A stretch of DNA of 64,000 bases from Dryomyza anilis (lineage: Eukaryota; Arthropoda; Insecta; Diptera; Dryomyzidae), in NCBI GenBank assembly GCA_951804985.1, contig OX638134.1, positions 84,857,679 to 84,921,678 of the forward strand, read 5' to 3'. Position 1 is the stretch's first letter, and each line of letters opens with the position of its first letter. Positions 10,365 to 20,749 of this stretch are shown one piece after another. Under the pieces are notes generated by a model. The model searched no databases, was not told where the DNA came from, and was given only the letters and a program-made list of their open reading frames with translations. Position numbers and translations under genes: made by a program.

Positions 10365-11770
10365 AGTAGATAATATTCAAATTGCGACGAGAAAATTAGC
10401 AGTATTTGAACTGCCTAGTAATTACAAAAATATCTATAATATCAAATATTTAAATCTGAGGAATACGTCATTATTTTAGACTATTTACGCATGGCATAAA
10501 TGTATGGCTTCATTTGATCACATTAGGCTTTAGTGGGTTAAATACCGCACGAACTGCCTCCTTTATTGCTGCGCAGCGTTGCCACTCATATGGAAAAACT
10601 AGGTTGAAGGCTCCCTCAACGGCAATTGGCAGCCAGCAGTCGAACAAAGTTCAATGAGTTGCATGTGAATTTTTATATTTTACGCGTCAATATGCAATGT
10701 TTTTAAATATTCCATGAAATATTTCAATAGTATTTTTTTTTTATTTTATTTTGTACCATAAAACCTATTAACTGCACATTGTGCATGTTTTTGAGTTATT
10801 TTGAGTATTATATTTGCTACAAAAAAAGTTTGATTGTAACAAAATAAAATAATCCTGCAATTTTGCGCTGCCGTCACTTTATTTACAATTTTGTATTCAA
10901 ATTCGAAAGTTTTGGGCGGTTTGTTGTAGCGTAAAAATCCATCGCAATCCTTGATGGCTCCAGTACAGAAGCCGTGTAACTGTCAAAATTTGTTGAAGCC
11001 ACAAGCTGCCACACATACAAAGCCAACCAAACCGAATCCCGAATCGAACCAAACACGCAGAAGACCCACAATAGCCGCGACGACCCTATGTCTTTTACAC
11101 ACATAAAAAGTAATTGAAAAGGAACATAAATTTGATACTGGAGAAATTTGTGATACTTCTGAAAATATTACATTAACAAATATCCGTTGAATTCTAAATA
11201 GGGTTTATTAATTTTCATCATATTACATGTGTAAGTTTCCATACATTTAAAACCCGAACCCGTTTTGGATATCGGTTTATTTCTGATTTTTATACAACGC
11301 TATCGGTTTTAAAAATGAAACGGTCTCAAACGGACATTGGTTTATATTACTGTTTAAAACTTTGAGAACATTTTATGATTTTCCATGGTCTATTCCAGTC
11401 ATACTTTGAAATTTCTATTAATTCCCAATATATAAATTTATATTAAAAACTCTCCTAATTTTATTAGTGTGACTGTATGTTGGTTGAATCAGTTGTGCCC
11501 TGTGAATTCGCACATATGCGGGAAATGCGAATGAATGAAATGCTTTGTGCGCATTCGAGTGTGCTGAAAATCCGGAAATAAGCTGGCGCTTGAGCGGAAG
11601 CTGCGTGCCAAGCGGTGCGGCCATTGAAATTTGTGAGTCATTCATTTCCAATGCAAAATTCGTCAGATGCATACAGTCATTTAATACGATGATATATGTT
11701 ATTAAGAGCCAATTTTAAAATTAAGAAAGTGCAGTATATTATTATATTTGGTTTGCAAATTAATTAGATA
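10365..11770. other. Intergenic DNA with GC-richer patches, no firm gene
   Basis: Two patches (10540-10660 and 11460-11680) are richer in G+C but have no convincing frame. The segment 11260-11340 is an inverted copy of the repeat at 8035-8100. One short ORF at 10954-11106 is listed separately. Confidence 0.3.
10954..11106 (+). CDS. Candidate 50-aa small ORF
   Basis: ATG 10954 to TAA 11104-11106 encodes a basic peptide beginning MAPVQKPCNCQNLLKP, then rich in Thr, Pro, Lys and Asn. The stretch is GC-richer than its surroundings and the composition is unlike a random AT-rich frame. A 73-codon frame overlaps on the minus strand (11104-10883). There is no recognised domain, promoter or splice signal, so it may be a remnant. 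Confidence 0.15.
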   Translation: MAPVQKPCNCQNLLKPQAATHTKPTKPNPESNQTRRRPTIAATTLCLLHT

Positions 11771-11773
11771 TAA

Positions 11774-12332
11774 TCTACACGCAGAGAAAAAACATGATTG
11801 AGACATGATTGTGTCAAACAAAAAAACTATGATTGTAGCAATAATAGTATGATTGTTATTATCATTCCTGATTGTCGTAATCATTCCCATTTTTTTTTAA
11901 ATGATTGTGTCTTTCATTAAATGATTTCTGCAATCATATAATGATCAACTTATATGATTAGGATATGAAATGATTGTGACAAAAATGTAATTCGAGTATG
12001 CATGATTGCCAGAATCATGTTCATTATTGTGTCAATCATGTTAGCATTGAAGCATGATTGATATAATAATTTGTAAATAACTTGATATTTAGGGCTTTGA
12101 TATTTCTGGTAATCATCTTTGTTTTCTTAGTGTAGTATTCTTAAATTTATTTGTTTCAGATTGACGCAATCATTCAATGATTTCTGCAATAAGTGACGCT
12201 TGTGAGCAACAATGCTTTTTGTGAAAACATGATAGAATCATTGGAAAACATGTTGCATGACTGCAACAATAATAATTCCAATCATTAAATGATATCGTCA
12301 AAACATAATTGTGGTGTTCATGTGCGTGTAGA
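11774..12332. mobile_element. MITE with TCTACACGCA termini, ATGATTG-rich
   Basis: The ends are inverted: TCTACACGCAGAG on the left, and TCATGTGCGTGTAGA on the right, which reads TCTACACGCACATGA on the other strand. The interior is packed with ATGATTG and its complement CAATCAT. Both flanks carry ATAA next to the termini, compatible with a 4-bp target duplication, though the AT-rich context makes this weak. No transposase is present. Confidence 0.7.
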
Positions 12333-12937
12333 ATAATTTGTAATGAAATTTAAAGCTATTTAAGTTTAATTTTAAATTTTTTGTTTAAATTTTATATAAA
12401 ATAAAAACAAAATTTTAGAATTTTGTATTTACAAAATTTTAAATTTTTAGTAATCCTTTGAACTTATAGTAAAATTTCAAAATGTCAGCAAAATATTTTA
12501 TATTTTAGTGACATTTTAAATATTTTTTTATTTTTTATTTTGTTAAATTGAAATTTTAATAATTTTTTATTTCGCGTTAAATTTTTAATTATTAATCAAA
12601 TTTTTAGGAATTAATTTTAATTTTTATTTAAATTTTCAAAATTCAAGTTTTTATTACAAATGGTCAATTTTATAATATCCAAATATTATTAAAATTTTAA
12701 AATTTATATATTTCATTAAAATTGTAAACTAACGAGCATGGCAACTATGGCTATCAAACAACATTTTATTGTAATAGATTTTAAGTGTTGTCGACGAAGC
12801 GGAATAGCAGCATTAAAAAGTTAAAATAGCAACACTGTACAATAAGATTAATCGGAGCAAAAAAAATCTATTTTCGATTTTCCGCTAAATGTGTTTAAAA
12901 TATATATAAATCTTGACATGGTTTTAACTGGTTCGCA
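12333..12937. other. AT-rich spacer, no gene seen
   Basis: Mostly runs of TTTTAAAATTTTTA with very low complexity. The patch at 12730-12860 is a little less biased but has no frame or known repeat. Confidence 0.4.
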
Positions 12938-13676
12938 GACAATTCATCTTAAACAATTCATCGTATCAAAATTCATCGAACACAATTCATCGTATGTACA
13001 ATTTATCGTATGGACAATTCATCGTATAGACAATTCATCGTAAGCACAATTCAACGTATCACAATTCATCGTATAACAATTCATCGTATACACAATTCAT
13101 CGTATACACAATTCATCATGTGTGCAATTTATCGTATGCACAATTCATCGTATCACAGTTCATCGTATCCACAATTCATCAAATGCATTTTTCCAACAAA
13201 TTTTGACAAAACACGTGATGTGTATCATTTATATGAAAAGTTATGACGAGAAAGCGATGCTGGTGGAAAAGTATTCGTTTTGTGCAATATGAAATACATG
13301 GTCTTTAATATTTATAGCTGAAGTGATAATGCAAAAGCGCCTCAGGCGAATTTTTGGAAAATTTTTGCATTTTTATCTAATTGGAACAACAGCTGATATA
13401 TTACATTTATGGAAGAAGTGATAACAAGAGAGAGCCCCAGGCGAACATTTACCAAAAAATTGCGAGATTTTTTGGAAAAAAATTTATTTTTTTTAAACAA
13501 ATACAAAATTGAATAATTCTCCTGAGAAAATTTCCTTTCGCTAGATGAATTATTCATACGATGAATTGTGCATACGATGAATTGTACATACGATGAATTG
13601 TGCATACGATGAATTGTGCATATGATGAATTGTGCATACGATAAATTGTGCATACAATGATTTGTGCATACGATGC
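12938..13676. mobile_element. Foldback element, CAATTCATCGTATG arms
   Basis: The left arm (about 12938-13175) is a tandem array of CAATTCATCGTATGCA variants. The right arm (about 13543-13676) is the same array in reverse complement (TACGATGAATTGTGCA). The unique middle (~370 bp) contains two related words, GCGCCTCAGGCGAA and GCCCCAGGCGAA. Frames through the arms (IHRITIHRI, NSSYAQFI) are array by-products. Inverted tandem arms indicate a foldback element. Confidence 0.75.
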
Positions 13677-13844
13677 TATGTGTTCAAAGCATAAGTATTT
13701 CGTACTTTCAAATTAAAAACGTATTCTTAATAGTATCTAACTTATTACTTCTGCAACTCTGATGTAAAATCAACTACAAAAAATCGATTTCCACTAAAAT
13801 CGAAATCGTTTTAGCTCGGCTTTGTTTTAACTCGCAGTTGACGT

Positions 13845-14297
13845 CGTTTTCAAGCTTTAGTTTTGGGCGTTGTTTTCTTTTAGTTTTTTTTTCCAATTTA
13901 AGTAGTGTTTTCTTTGAATATATTTAAATAAAAAGAATAAAGTTACAATTGCTGTGCAATTTAAACAACGTTGAGGTGTTTTTCAAGCAAATGGTAGGTA
14001 AATAACTAAAATATAAACCTGGCTTTAAGTGACGACGGCGGCAATGCCGTCACACCCTTTGATGTCGTGTGCTGCTGGCTGTACCTGCTACTTCTTATTT
14101 GATTTTCACTTGTTCAATTAAAATTTTCATTTATTTTCTTTCAGCTAAAGTACAGTGGTATTTTTGAAAATTGCTTAAAAAGCATGCACTACGTCAGTGC
14201 ATTGAGTTAAACGCTAGTTTGAGTTAATATCACAGAGCTCGTACTCTGCCGTCTCCGTCATCTAAACTGTGCACTACCACTACGCGCCAGCCGACTC
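13845..14297 (+). promoter_or_regulatory. Inferred promoter and 5' leader of gene 1
   Basis: An initiator-like GCAGTTG lies near 13845. A leader intron is inferred from the donor CAAATG/GTAGGT after 13993 and the acceptor TTTCTTTCAG ending at 14144. The intron contains the small hairpin GACGGCGGCAATGCCGTC. The downstream part (14145-14297) has an in-frame TGA before ATG 14298, so no upstream Met extends the main frame. Transcription start and leader splicing are inference. Confidence 0.35.
13991..14210 (+). CDS. Possible spliced upstream ORF, 22 aa
   Basis: If the leader intron 13994-14144 is real, the last three exon bases are an ATG (13991-13993). It reads on through CTAAAG to a TAA at 14208-14210, giving a 22-codon uORF. 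A second in-frame ATG at 14184 has A at position -3. The uORF ends 87 nt before the main start. Its peptide has no known motif. It depends wholly on the inferred splice. Confidence 0.25.
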
Positions 14298-16455
14298 ATG
14301 TCCACAATCGAGGATCAACGTAACGAATACATAAAGAATCCATATTTCAAGGGACACATTTACGGTGACTTCTCACCGTTTTATGTGACCATCACTATCT
14401 GCGCGGTTGTTTTCGTCGCAATCGTTGTGCTCAACATAGTGATCGGCTGCTGTTCCAAGCACCGCAAGTACTGGCAGGACAGACACACAGGTGAGTCAGA
14501 TGGCTGTTTTGGGTTTAATGCGATATAGCGAAACATTTTGGTTTTAAATCTCTCGATTTTGATAAAAATAGTTGGGTTTTGCAAATAACTGAGAAGCTGC
14601 TAAAAATATTTAAAAAAAAAATAATTTTAATATTATTTAAAGGGCATATTATATACACTGAAAAAAAATCTGTTTCGTAATTTAATTCGATTTGTATAAA
14701 TTAGTTGGTGGACTAGCTACATTTGTCAAATTATATCAGACACACACCAAATTGTTCAAAAATGGTTGTAGTTCAAACTATAAACATTTTAATCTTAGTT
14801 ATAAGAAACGAATTAACATTTGAGAGAACCGAATAAACAATGGGATAACGCAACAAATTTATTTCCAGTTTTTTAATACCATGCAACATACAGAGTCATA
14901 TTACTGAAAGATTTCAAAAACTTGAAAAAATTGTATTGTCGATATAAAAAACTTGAAACAACTGATGGAATTATTGCAGTAAGATGATAAGTCACAATAG
15001 CAATAAGTCAAAAGAATTGCATTAAAAGTTTTGGTAAAATATAAAAACGAGGTTAATAATGATTTCACTTTCTAGTAATCTTTAAAAGGGTTTGCGTTTA
15101 TACTTTGATGAAAAATTAAAAGAAATTCTTTTTAATGTAGTGGTTTTTTGTTTGTACACAAACCAAATTCACACAAAATATCAAAATTTTGAATGCAAAA
15201 AGATGATAAGCCTCACAAAAAGTTATAATTTTAGTTTTCCGCAAAAATTGAAAAGCCACAAAACTTAAAACACATAATTTCATGTTAATTTCTGAAATTT
15301 GCACTTTTTGACTTGGAAAATAATCTTTAAAGAAAAAAAATGATTTGAAATCAAAGAAAAAATATGATTTGTCTTTATATAACGAATTCAAGTCGGTGGT
15401 ATTGAAATATAATTCATATTCCGTATTTTGATTACATTTCGAAGTATTTCATATGAAAATCGCGAATGAAACGATTTGGAATTGCTTTTAACAACACAAT
15501 AAATAGTTTTTGTAATGAATCTAATGCTTTGATTAAAACAACTTTAATTTGTTATTGTATTGAGATATCTAATTCATAATTAATTTAAATATGGCATGCC
15601 CCATTAACACAAAATCTTACTCTTGAATTGAAAATTTAGTTTCTTCGGTTTGAATATGAATACTTTTAAACGTAGGTAGTGATTTTACTAAGGGTTTAAA
15701 ATTCAGTTTCCTAAATTTAAAAAACCGTATATTATGAGAATATCGAATGTATTTTTATAGATCCATATATTAGACATAGTTTTGATTTTCTGTATTTTGA
15801 GTTTCATTCGTTTATATTTTTATGTATGTAAAAAAAGTTGTCTTTTATTGAAATTTTTTAAGACTTAATTATTTTGAGAAGGTTTTTATTGAGTTTTAGA
15901 ATAAATTTTTAAAATTTAAAATTTGTACTGTGTATATTTGATACCAATTAAGCAGCTGCCAATCTTGGCTATAAAAGAATTTGATAGAAAAATAAACCAT
16001 GGTAATTTTCTTGTCGGTAACTACAGCGTTAAACATGTCCCTGTCTTCTAATCCATTTTAAGGCAATCGCTGGCTGGTTTCCATTTGGTCTGCCACACCG
16101 CACAAGCAGCCGCCACTGGATTTGACCGAACTGAAAGAAGTCACACATTACGAAGGCATCACTACAGTAAGTCACTTTTTTTGCTGTATACAACAAAATG
16201 CAGCGCTTAATTGATTTCAATTAATAGACTGCACTCTATCATTTAAAGCAACTCTTTTCAACTCTTTTTTACAATTTATCTGTATTACAGCCGCCCGCAC
16301 CGCAGGTCTTTGAATACGAGCAGTACGCCGAGGAGGAGCCCATACATTCGCAGCATCATCATCAGCGTCCACCGCGTCCCGAAGGTCGTGGCTTCCAGCA
16401 ACAACGTCAACGCGAGGAATACGTTGAACTGCACAAACGCGAGAGCGACATCTAA
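14298..16455 (+). CDS. 153-aa single-pass membrane protein (exons 14298-14490, 16063-16166, 16291-16455)
   Basis: Three exons join in frame: donor ACACAG/GTGAGT, acceptor TTTTAAG/GCAATC, donor ACTACA/GTAAGT, acceptor TGTATTACAG/CCGCCC. The N-terminus (about residues 1-27) is hydrophilic. A single membrane helix follows at about 28-51 (FYVTITICAVVFVAIVVLNI). Then come the stop-transfer residues CCSKHRK and an ~100-residue proline-, histidine- and glutamine-rich tail with EEYVELHKRESDI at the end. There is no signal peptide. The last four residues, ESDI, fit a class I PDZ ligand (S/T-X-hydrophobic). An in-frame TGA upstream and no other Met fix the start, although its context (CTC before ATG, T after) is weak. 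I do not recognise the family, and function is unknown. A second cistron follows 28 nt downstream. Confidence 0.85.
14491..16062 (+). other. Intron 1 of gene 1 (1.57 kb)
   Basis: The donor GTGAGT and the acceptor TTTTAAG bound the intron. The interior is AT-rich with no recognisable element, and frames inside it are chance. Confidence 0.7.
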
Positions 16456-16483
16456 ACAACGAATTCAATAAAACTTAACTGCC

Positions 16484-16657
16484 ATGGCTTTCATCATACT
16501 CTACCCTGCAATCGCAGTGCTGGCACTTTTTATTGTCGGCGTCATCATTGTTATGTTGCGCTATGGGCCGCGCCTTTGCGGGCTGCGTCATCATGCGTTG
16601 CCCGACAATCATGAGTGGCGCCAGCATGGTCACGAGCACGACATTAGTTATGCTTGA
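16484..16657 (+). CDS. 57-aa membrane micropeptide, second cistron
   Basis: ATG 16484 to TGA 16655-16657 lies in the same exon as the end of the 153-aa protein. It starts 28 nt after that stop, with no ATG between. Residues 2-24 are a strong membrane helix (AFIILYPAIAVLALFIVGVI and on), followed by a short basic stretch and a histidine-rich tail ending DISYA. The start context GCCATGG has G at -3 and +4, much better than the upstream start. The GC content matches the coding exon before it, and the sequence turns AT-rich right after the stop. It was too short to stand out as an ORF by length. Partnership with the upstream protein is inference. Confidence 0.65.
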   Translation: MAFIILYPAIAVLALFIVGVIIVMLRYGPRLCGLRHHALPDNHEWRQHGHEHDISYA

Positions 16658-16911
16658 TGGCTGAGAATTAGTAAAAAAATACATAATAATTTCTATTAAT
16701 TAATTAATTAATCATTCAATGCATTCAATTGCATTTTCCATATTTTAGTTTTAGTACAAAGTTTTAGTATTTAGTTTTTGTCTTTTTCGTCGTAACACAT
16801 TCCGTGCCTTTGTCTTTGCCTTGTACTATTTGGCAAATGAAAATTGCGTATATCATTGTAGTAAACAATCCGTCCAAGTGTCGTCTTCTTTGTGAAACGT
16901 CTTAGCATTTT

Positions 16912-17060
16912 AATAAATTAAATTATCGTATAAAACTTTACAATTTTACAAAATTATACATTTATACAATGCATTAGTAAGTAATGATTTTATGCATATC
17001 GCTTACAATTTACAAAATATTTGTATTTTTAACATTTATACAGTTTTTATCTTGAATAAA
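16912..17060 (+). other. Candidate polyadenylation signals of gene 1
   Basis: AATAAA occurs at 16912-16917 and again at 17055-17060, 255 and 398 nt after the second cistron's stop. Either would give a 3' end that keeps both cistrons on one mRNA. Which is used cannot be told. Confidence 0.4.
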
Positions 17061-17384
17061 ATGCATTTGGTTTATAATTAGAAATGCGTTTTTTTTTTAT
17101 TATTTTTAAAAGTTTTTTTTTGTATTTAATGGTCAGCTTAATTTGTGAACTTAACTTTAAAGCACAAATATTCGTTTTTATTTCATTGAAAAAAAAATGT
17201 ATAAAAATTAAAATAATTCAGTAAATTTTTGTTGATATTCGTTTCGATACAACGTTAGAAAGATTTTGAGACCTATTAATTATAATATCTACGCTCACTA
17301 GTAGGTCTTGCTTTAAAAGCGAGTTGTAAATCGATGGGTTTTCAAAAATCCCATTGGCATTTAAAACATCGTTGAATCAATAGG

Positions 17385-17912
17385 AAATCATATGAATTTC
17401 ATAATTTTTTCTGAGTACAGGATGGCCCTGAGGTACACACGTTGCACAATAAGAATTGGGAACAACATCACCGATACGTTTATTACCGAACGAGGTTTCA
17501 GACGAGGCGACTCCCTCTTGTGTAATTTCACCAACCTGATAATGGAGAAGATTATTAGAGCTACCGAACCTCGTCACAATGGCAATATTCAAGCGTGCCA
17601 TGCTGCTCAGGTATTCTGATGATATTGACATCATTGGGCAGAGAATACGAGCTGTCAGCATTTACCAGTTTTATGAAATAATCGCGTAGAGTGGGTCTTA
17701 CGTCGAAGGAGGACAAGACAATGTACCTCGTGTCAACAAACAAAGAATCCCAACGTGTTGGACAGTACATCACTATTGACACCCACAACATAGGTACCAG
17801 CATCAACAGAGATTAGTCGAAGAATAACTCTTGCCAACATGTGTTACTTTACGCTCAGTTGCCAATTGAGGAGTAGAGCCTTCTCGACGGACAATAATTA
17901 CGCTGTATAAAT
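17385..17912 (+). pseudogene. LINE reverse transcriptase fragment, 5' part
   Basis: Translation gives TERGFRRGDSLLCNFTNLIM, then after a frameshift RYSDDIDIIGQRIRAVS, then SKEDKTMYLVSTNK and GQYITIDTHNI. These are the GxRQGD, YADD-box (here YSDD) and following segments of a non-LTR retrotransposon reverse transcriptase. Several frameshifts and stops disable it. The frame breaks off at 17912 because a 2.6-kb element is inserted there, and it resumes at 20549. Confidence 0.85.
17905..17912. repeat. Left target-site duplication GTATAAAT
   Basis: This 8-bp word is repeated exactly at 20541-20548, on the other side of the inserted element. An 8-bp duplication is characteristic of the hAT superfamily. 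Confidence 0.85.
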
Positions 17913-20540
17913 TAAAGAGGGGCATGTGAGCGTGATTCACGTGAATCACGCGTGATTGTGATTGAATCCTAATTTTGCTCACGTGATTGTGAGTGAGTGT
18001 GAGTAGACAAAAAAATATCGTGAATGAGTGTGCGTGAGTACAATTTTTTCGTGAGTGAGTGTGAATGAGTCGAATATTTCATAAAATGAAAATCTCCCTT
18101 TTATTTTTTTCAATAATTCTATATTTTTGCTGAATTACTGAACAAGTAGGGCCACCCCTTGAACTCAGATGGCTTTGGGAAGGCGGCTGCCCACTATTCA
18201 GAACTATAATAAATCAAACCGACCGTCATATACCCACCCCTTCTTCAACTCAGAATAAGTTGCAAGGTTTCAGTCAACAATTTATCTAACCCCTGCCAAC
18301 CGACCGTACTTAGTATGTACTAGTCAATTTTTGTGGGGTCATTTCAATAGTTTTTGCTTGGTTACGACCGTTCATGGAAATAGACCACAATAGAACACAT
18401 TTTTTTCGATATACCCATTTTTGTAAAATGTTGAATTTTCAATTTCAACTACACTCTGCAAAAAAAAAATGACTCTCCCAAACATAAAATTGCAGGCATT
18501 AACATGTTTGGAATTTTATGTAAACATAATATATAATTGACTGATAAATCATTTGTAAACAGGGTTGTATTGAGACTTGAACAGTGTTGTAATGAGCTCT
18601 GATTTATATTATGATATCACGAAAACAAATGGTGGTTGTTCTAATAGAAACATAATAATTACTACATCGAAACAAAATAAATATTTGAACCGAAACATAA
18701 ATATGTTCAAATTCAAACATGATTTTGAACGACCTGAATATAAATATGTTTCCAGAGAAACATATCAGTTGTTTCAGTACAAAAAGTAGTATGTTTGCAT
18801 AGAAACATATTTAAATATTTTTGGAAAAAAATCCTGAAATAAAATAAAAATAAAATGTTTTTTCATTTATTTTTATTAAAAATCTTTAAACATGCACAGT
18901 GGAAAATTATAATAATAGAATTCATAAACAAATTTTTAAATGCATAAATAAATAATTGGTTTTAAACTGCAAGTACAAGTGACAGCATCAATGAAAGCAC
19001 AATTGCACCAGCAGACGCTAAACCAGACGATCCAGGTTTGCTTTATATTTGGTACAGTTACAGTTAATCTCAGTACAGCACATAGTGAAGGCAAGGAATT
19101 CACGGAGGCTTTTGTAAAAAAACATGCCAAATTCTGTTTGAAAATCGAAACACAGATTTTTATATGTGGTTTTTCACATTAGTTTCAGAAATTATATACT
19201 GCAATATATTATACTCTGTTACTATTTGTACTTTTTGTAAAACAATTTATATATTTATTTAATTTACAAATATCAAAATTATTACCGATGCGAACACGTT
19301 TTCTCAACGAACAACAAAAGACACGTACGCAGAAAATACCGATCAACGAGTGTCAACTTTATATACAAGAATTCATTTTTTGTTTGTTTTCAAACATCAG
19401 TATGTTTAAAATGACCCTATACATACTTCAAACGACGACAAAAGAAAAGTAGGTAGAAAATTCTGCTCAACGAGTGCCAACTTCGTATACAAGAAGAATG
19501 TTGCAAGAATACACTTATTTAAATCCAATTTATTTTTTTGTTTGTTTTTAAACATCAATATGTTCAAACAATGGCAAAAGATGGCGTAGGTAGAAAATGC
19601 TGCACAACGTTGCCAACTTCGTCAGTCGATAAATTATCGAATTAAGACGAGCGTTGCGAACATACGTTGTATATAGATTTGATTAGCATTTTCTGTGTTT
19701 CGAAACATAGTTTTAACCAAGTAAATTGCCAAGAAACAGTTTATTCAAATGCAATTAAAATTTTATGTCGGTATTGTAACATATTTATGGTAAATTTGAC
19801 ATATTCTGCTGGACAATATAACAAAGTTTACACGTGAACAAAAATAAATTCAATTTCGATTATAATTTAATTACACTTCATTCCTAATACATGTATGGTA
19901 ATTTCGTATTACTTTTTAATTACATTCAAACAAATCTTTTCTATCCGTGTATACATGATAACTCTGATTATTAAGTTTAGTTTGTTCCAGAGGCCGGCGT
20001 GGGGTCCAGTTTTTATTCGAGTTATAAATGTAGTAACCAAAACAATCGCTTCAAAAAAAGTTGTTCACAAAGTCAATTCATCCCTGGTAAATTGTACCCC
20101 GGAATATTTTTTTTATTAATAATTTTTTTCCAGAGATCATTTTCCAGGGACAATTCTCAAAGATTTTACACGAATTCTTTACCGGAGAATTATTTTTCGA
20201 TGCAATTTTTTTGTTTTTATATGAACAGCACATCGAAACTCTTTCACATTTCCATCTCCGTTAAAATTAAGATACATTTTATCAAACTCCCATCATAATA
20301 TCATTATTGCGTTTTAAAGATGTGGGTTTTATTAGCGGTGCCACGCTCTAATAAAACCCGTGATTCAGCGTGATGCACGTGATTCACGCGTGATTGTGAC
20401 TGAATCCTAATTTTACTCACGTGATTGTTAGTGTGAGTAGAGCAAAAAAGACCGTGAGAGAGTGTGCGTGATTAGAAAAATTCTTTCGTGAGCGTGAGTG
20501 AGTGAGTGTGAGTCAAAACTCACTCACGTGCCCATCTCTA
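17913..20540. mobile_element. hAT-type non-autonomous DNA transposon, 2628 bp
   Basis: The ends are imperfect 20-bp inverted repeats: TAAAGAGGGGCATGTGAGCG, and on the opposite strand from the right end TAGAGATGGGCACGTGAGTG (16 of 20 agree). They are flanked by the exact 8-bp duplication GTATAAAT. GAGATGGGCA is a familiar hAT terminus. Subterminal GTGAGTGAGTGTG-rich blocks of about 150 bp (17929-18075 and 20370-20515) lie in the same orientation, not inverted. The middle has three diverged ~135-bp repeats (about 19290, 19425, 19563) and no transposase frame. It interrupts a LINE exactly at the duplication. Confidence 0.85.
19290..19640 (+). repeat. Three ~135-bp tandem repeats inside the hAT element
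   Basis: Each unit has an ACGACAAAAGA-like word, then GTAGGTAGAAAAT or ACGCAGAAAAT, then a CAACGAGTGcCAACTT segment. Two of the three continue to TTTGTTTGTTTTCAAACATCA. The copies differ by scattered changes. Confidence 0.6.
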
Positions 20541-20745
20541 GTATAAATAGATCGTAATGCCAGTCCATCTCTATGGCGCTGAGGCAGGGACGCTTGCCAA
20601 CACCGATGAGCGAGCTTTAGGAACGTTGAAACGTTTCTTCGAAAAATCTGTGGCTCGATATGCATTGAAAACGAGAACAAAATCAGATGGAACGATGAGC
20701 TACGCCGACATTGCCATCGATAATACAAAAATGAAAAGAAGATAT
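20541..20745 (+). pseudogene. LINE fragment, 3' part
   Basis: After the duplicated GTATAAAT, the frame gives IVMPVHLYGAEAGTLANTDE, the conserved segment that follows the reverse transcriptase palm in this LINE group, and continues to about 20740. The sequence joins the 17385-17912 fragment without loss when the hAT element and one duplication copy are skipped. A TAG lies at the junction itself. Confidence 0.8.
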
Positions 20746-20749
20746 CAAA

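Noticed and set aside
13010..13653. Frames with IHRITIHRI and YAQFIICTIHRM repeats
   Set aside because: They are translations of the tandem arms of a foldback element.
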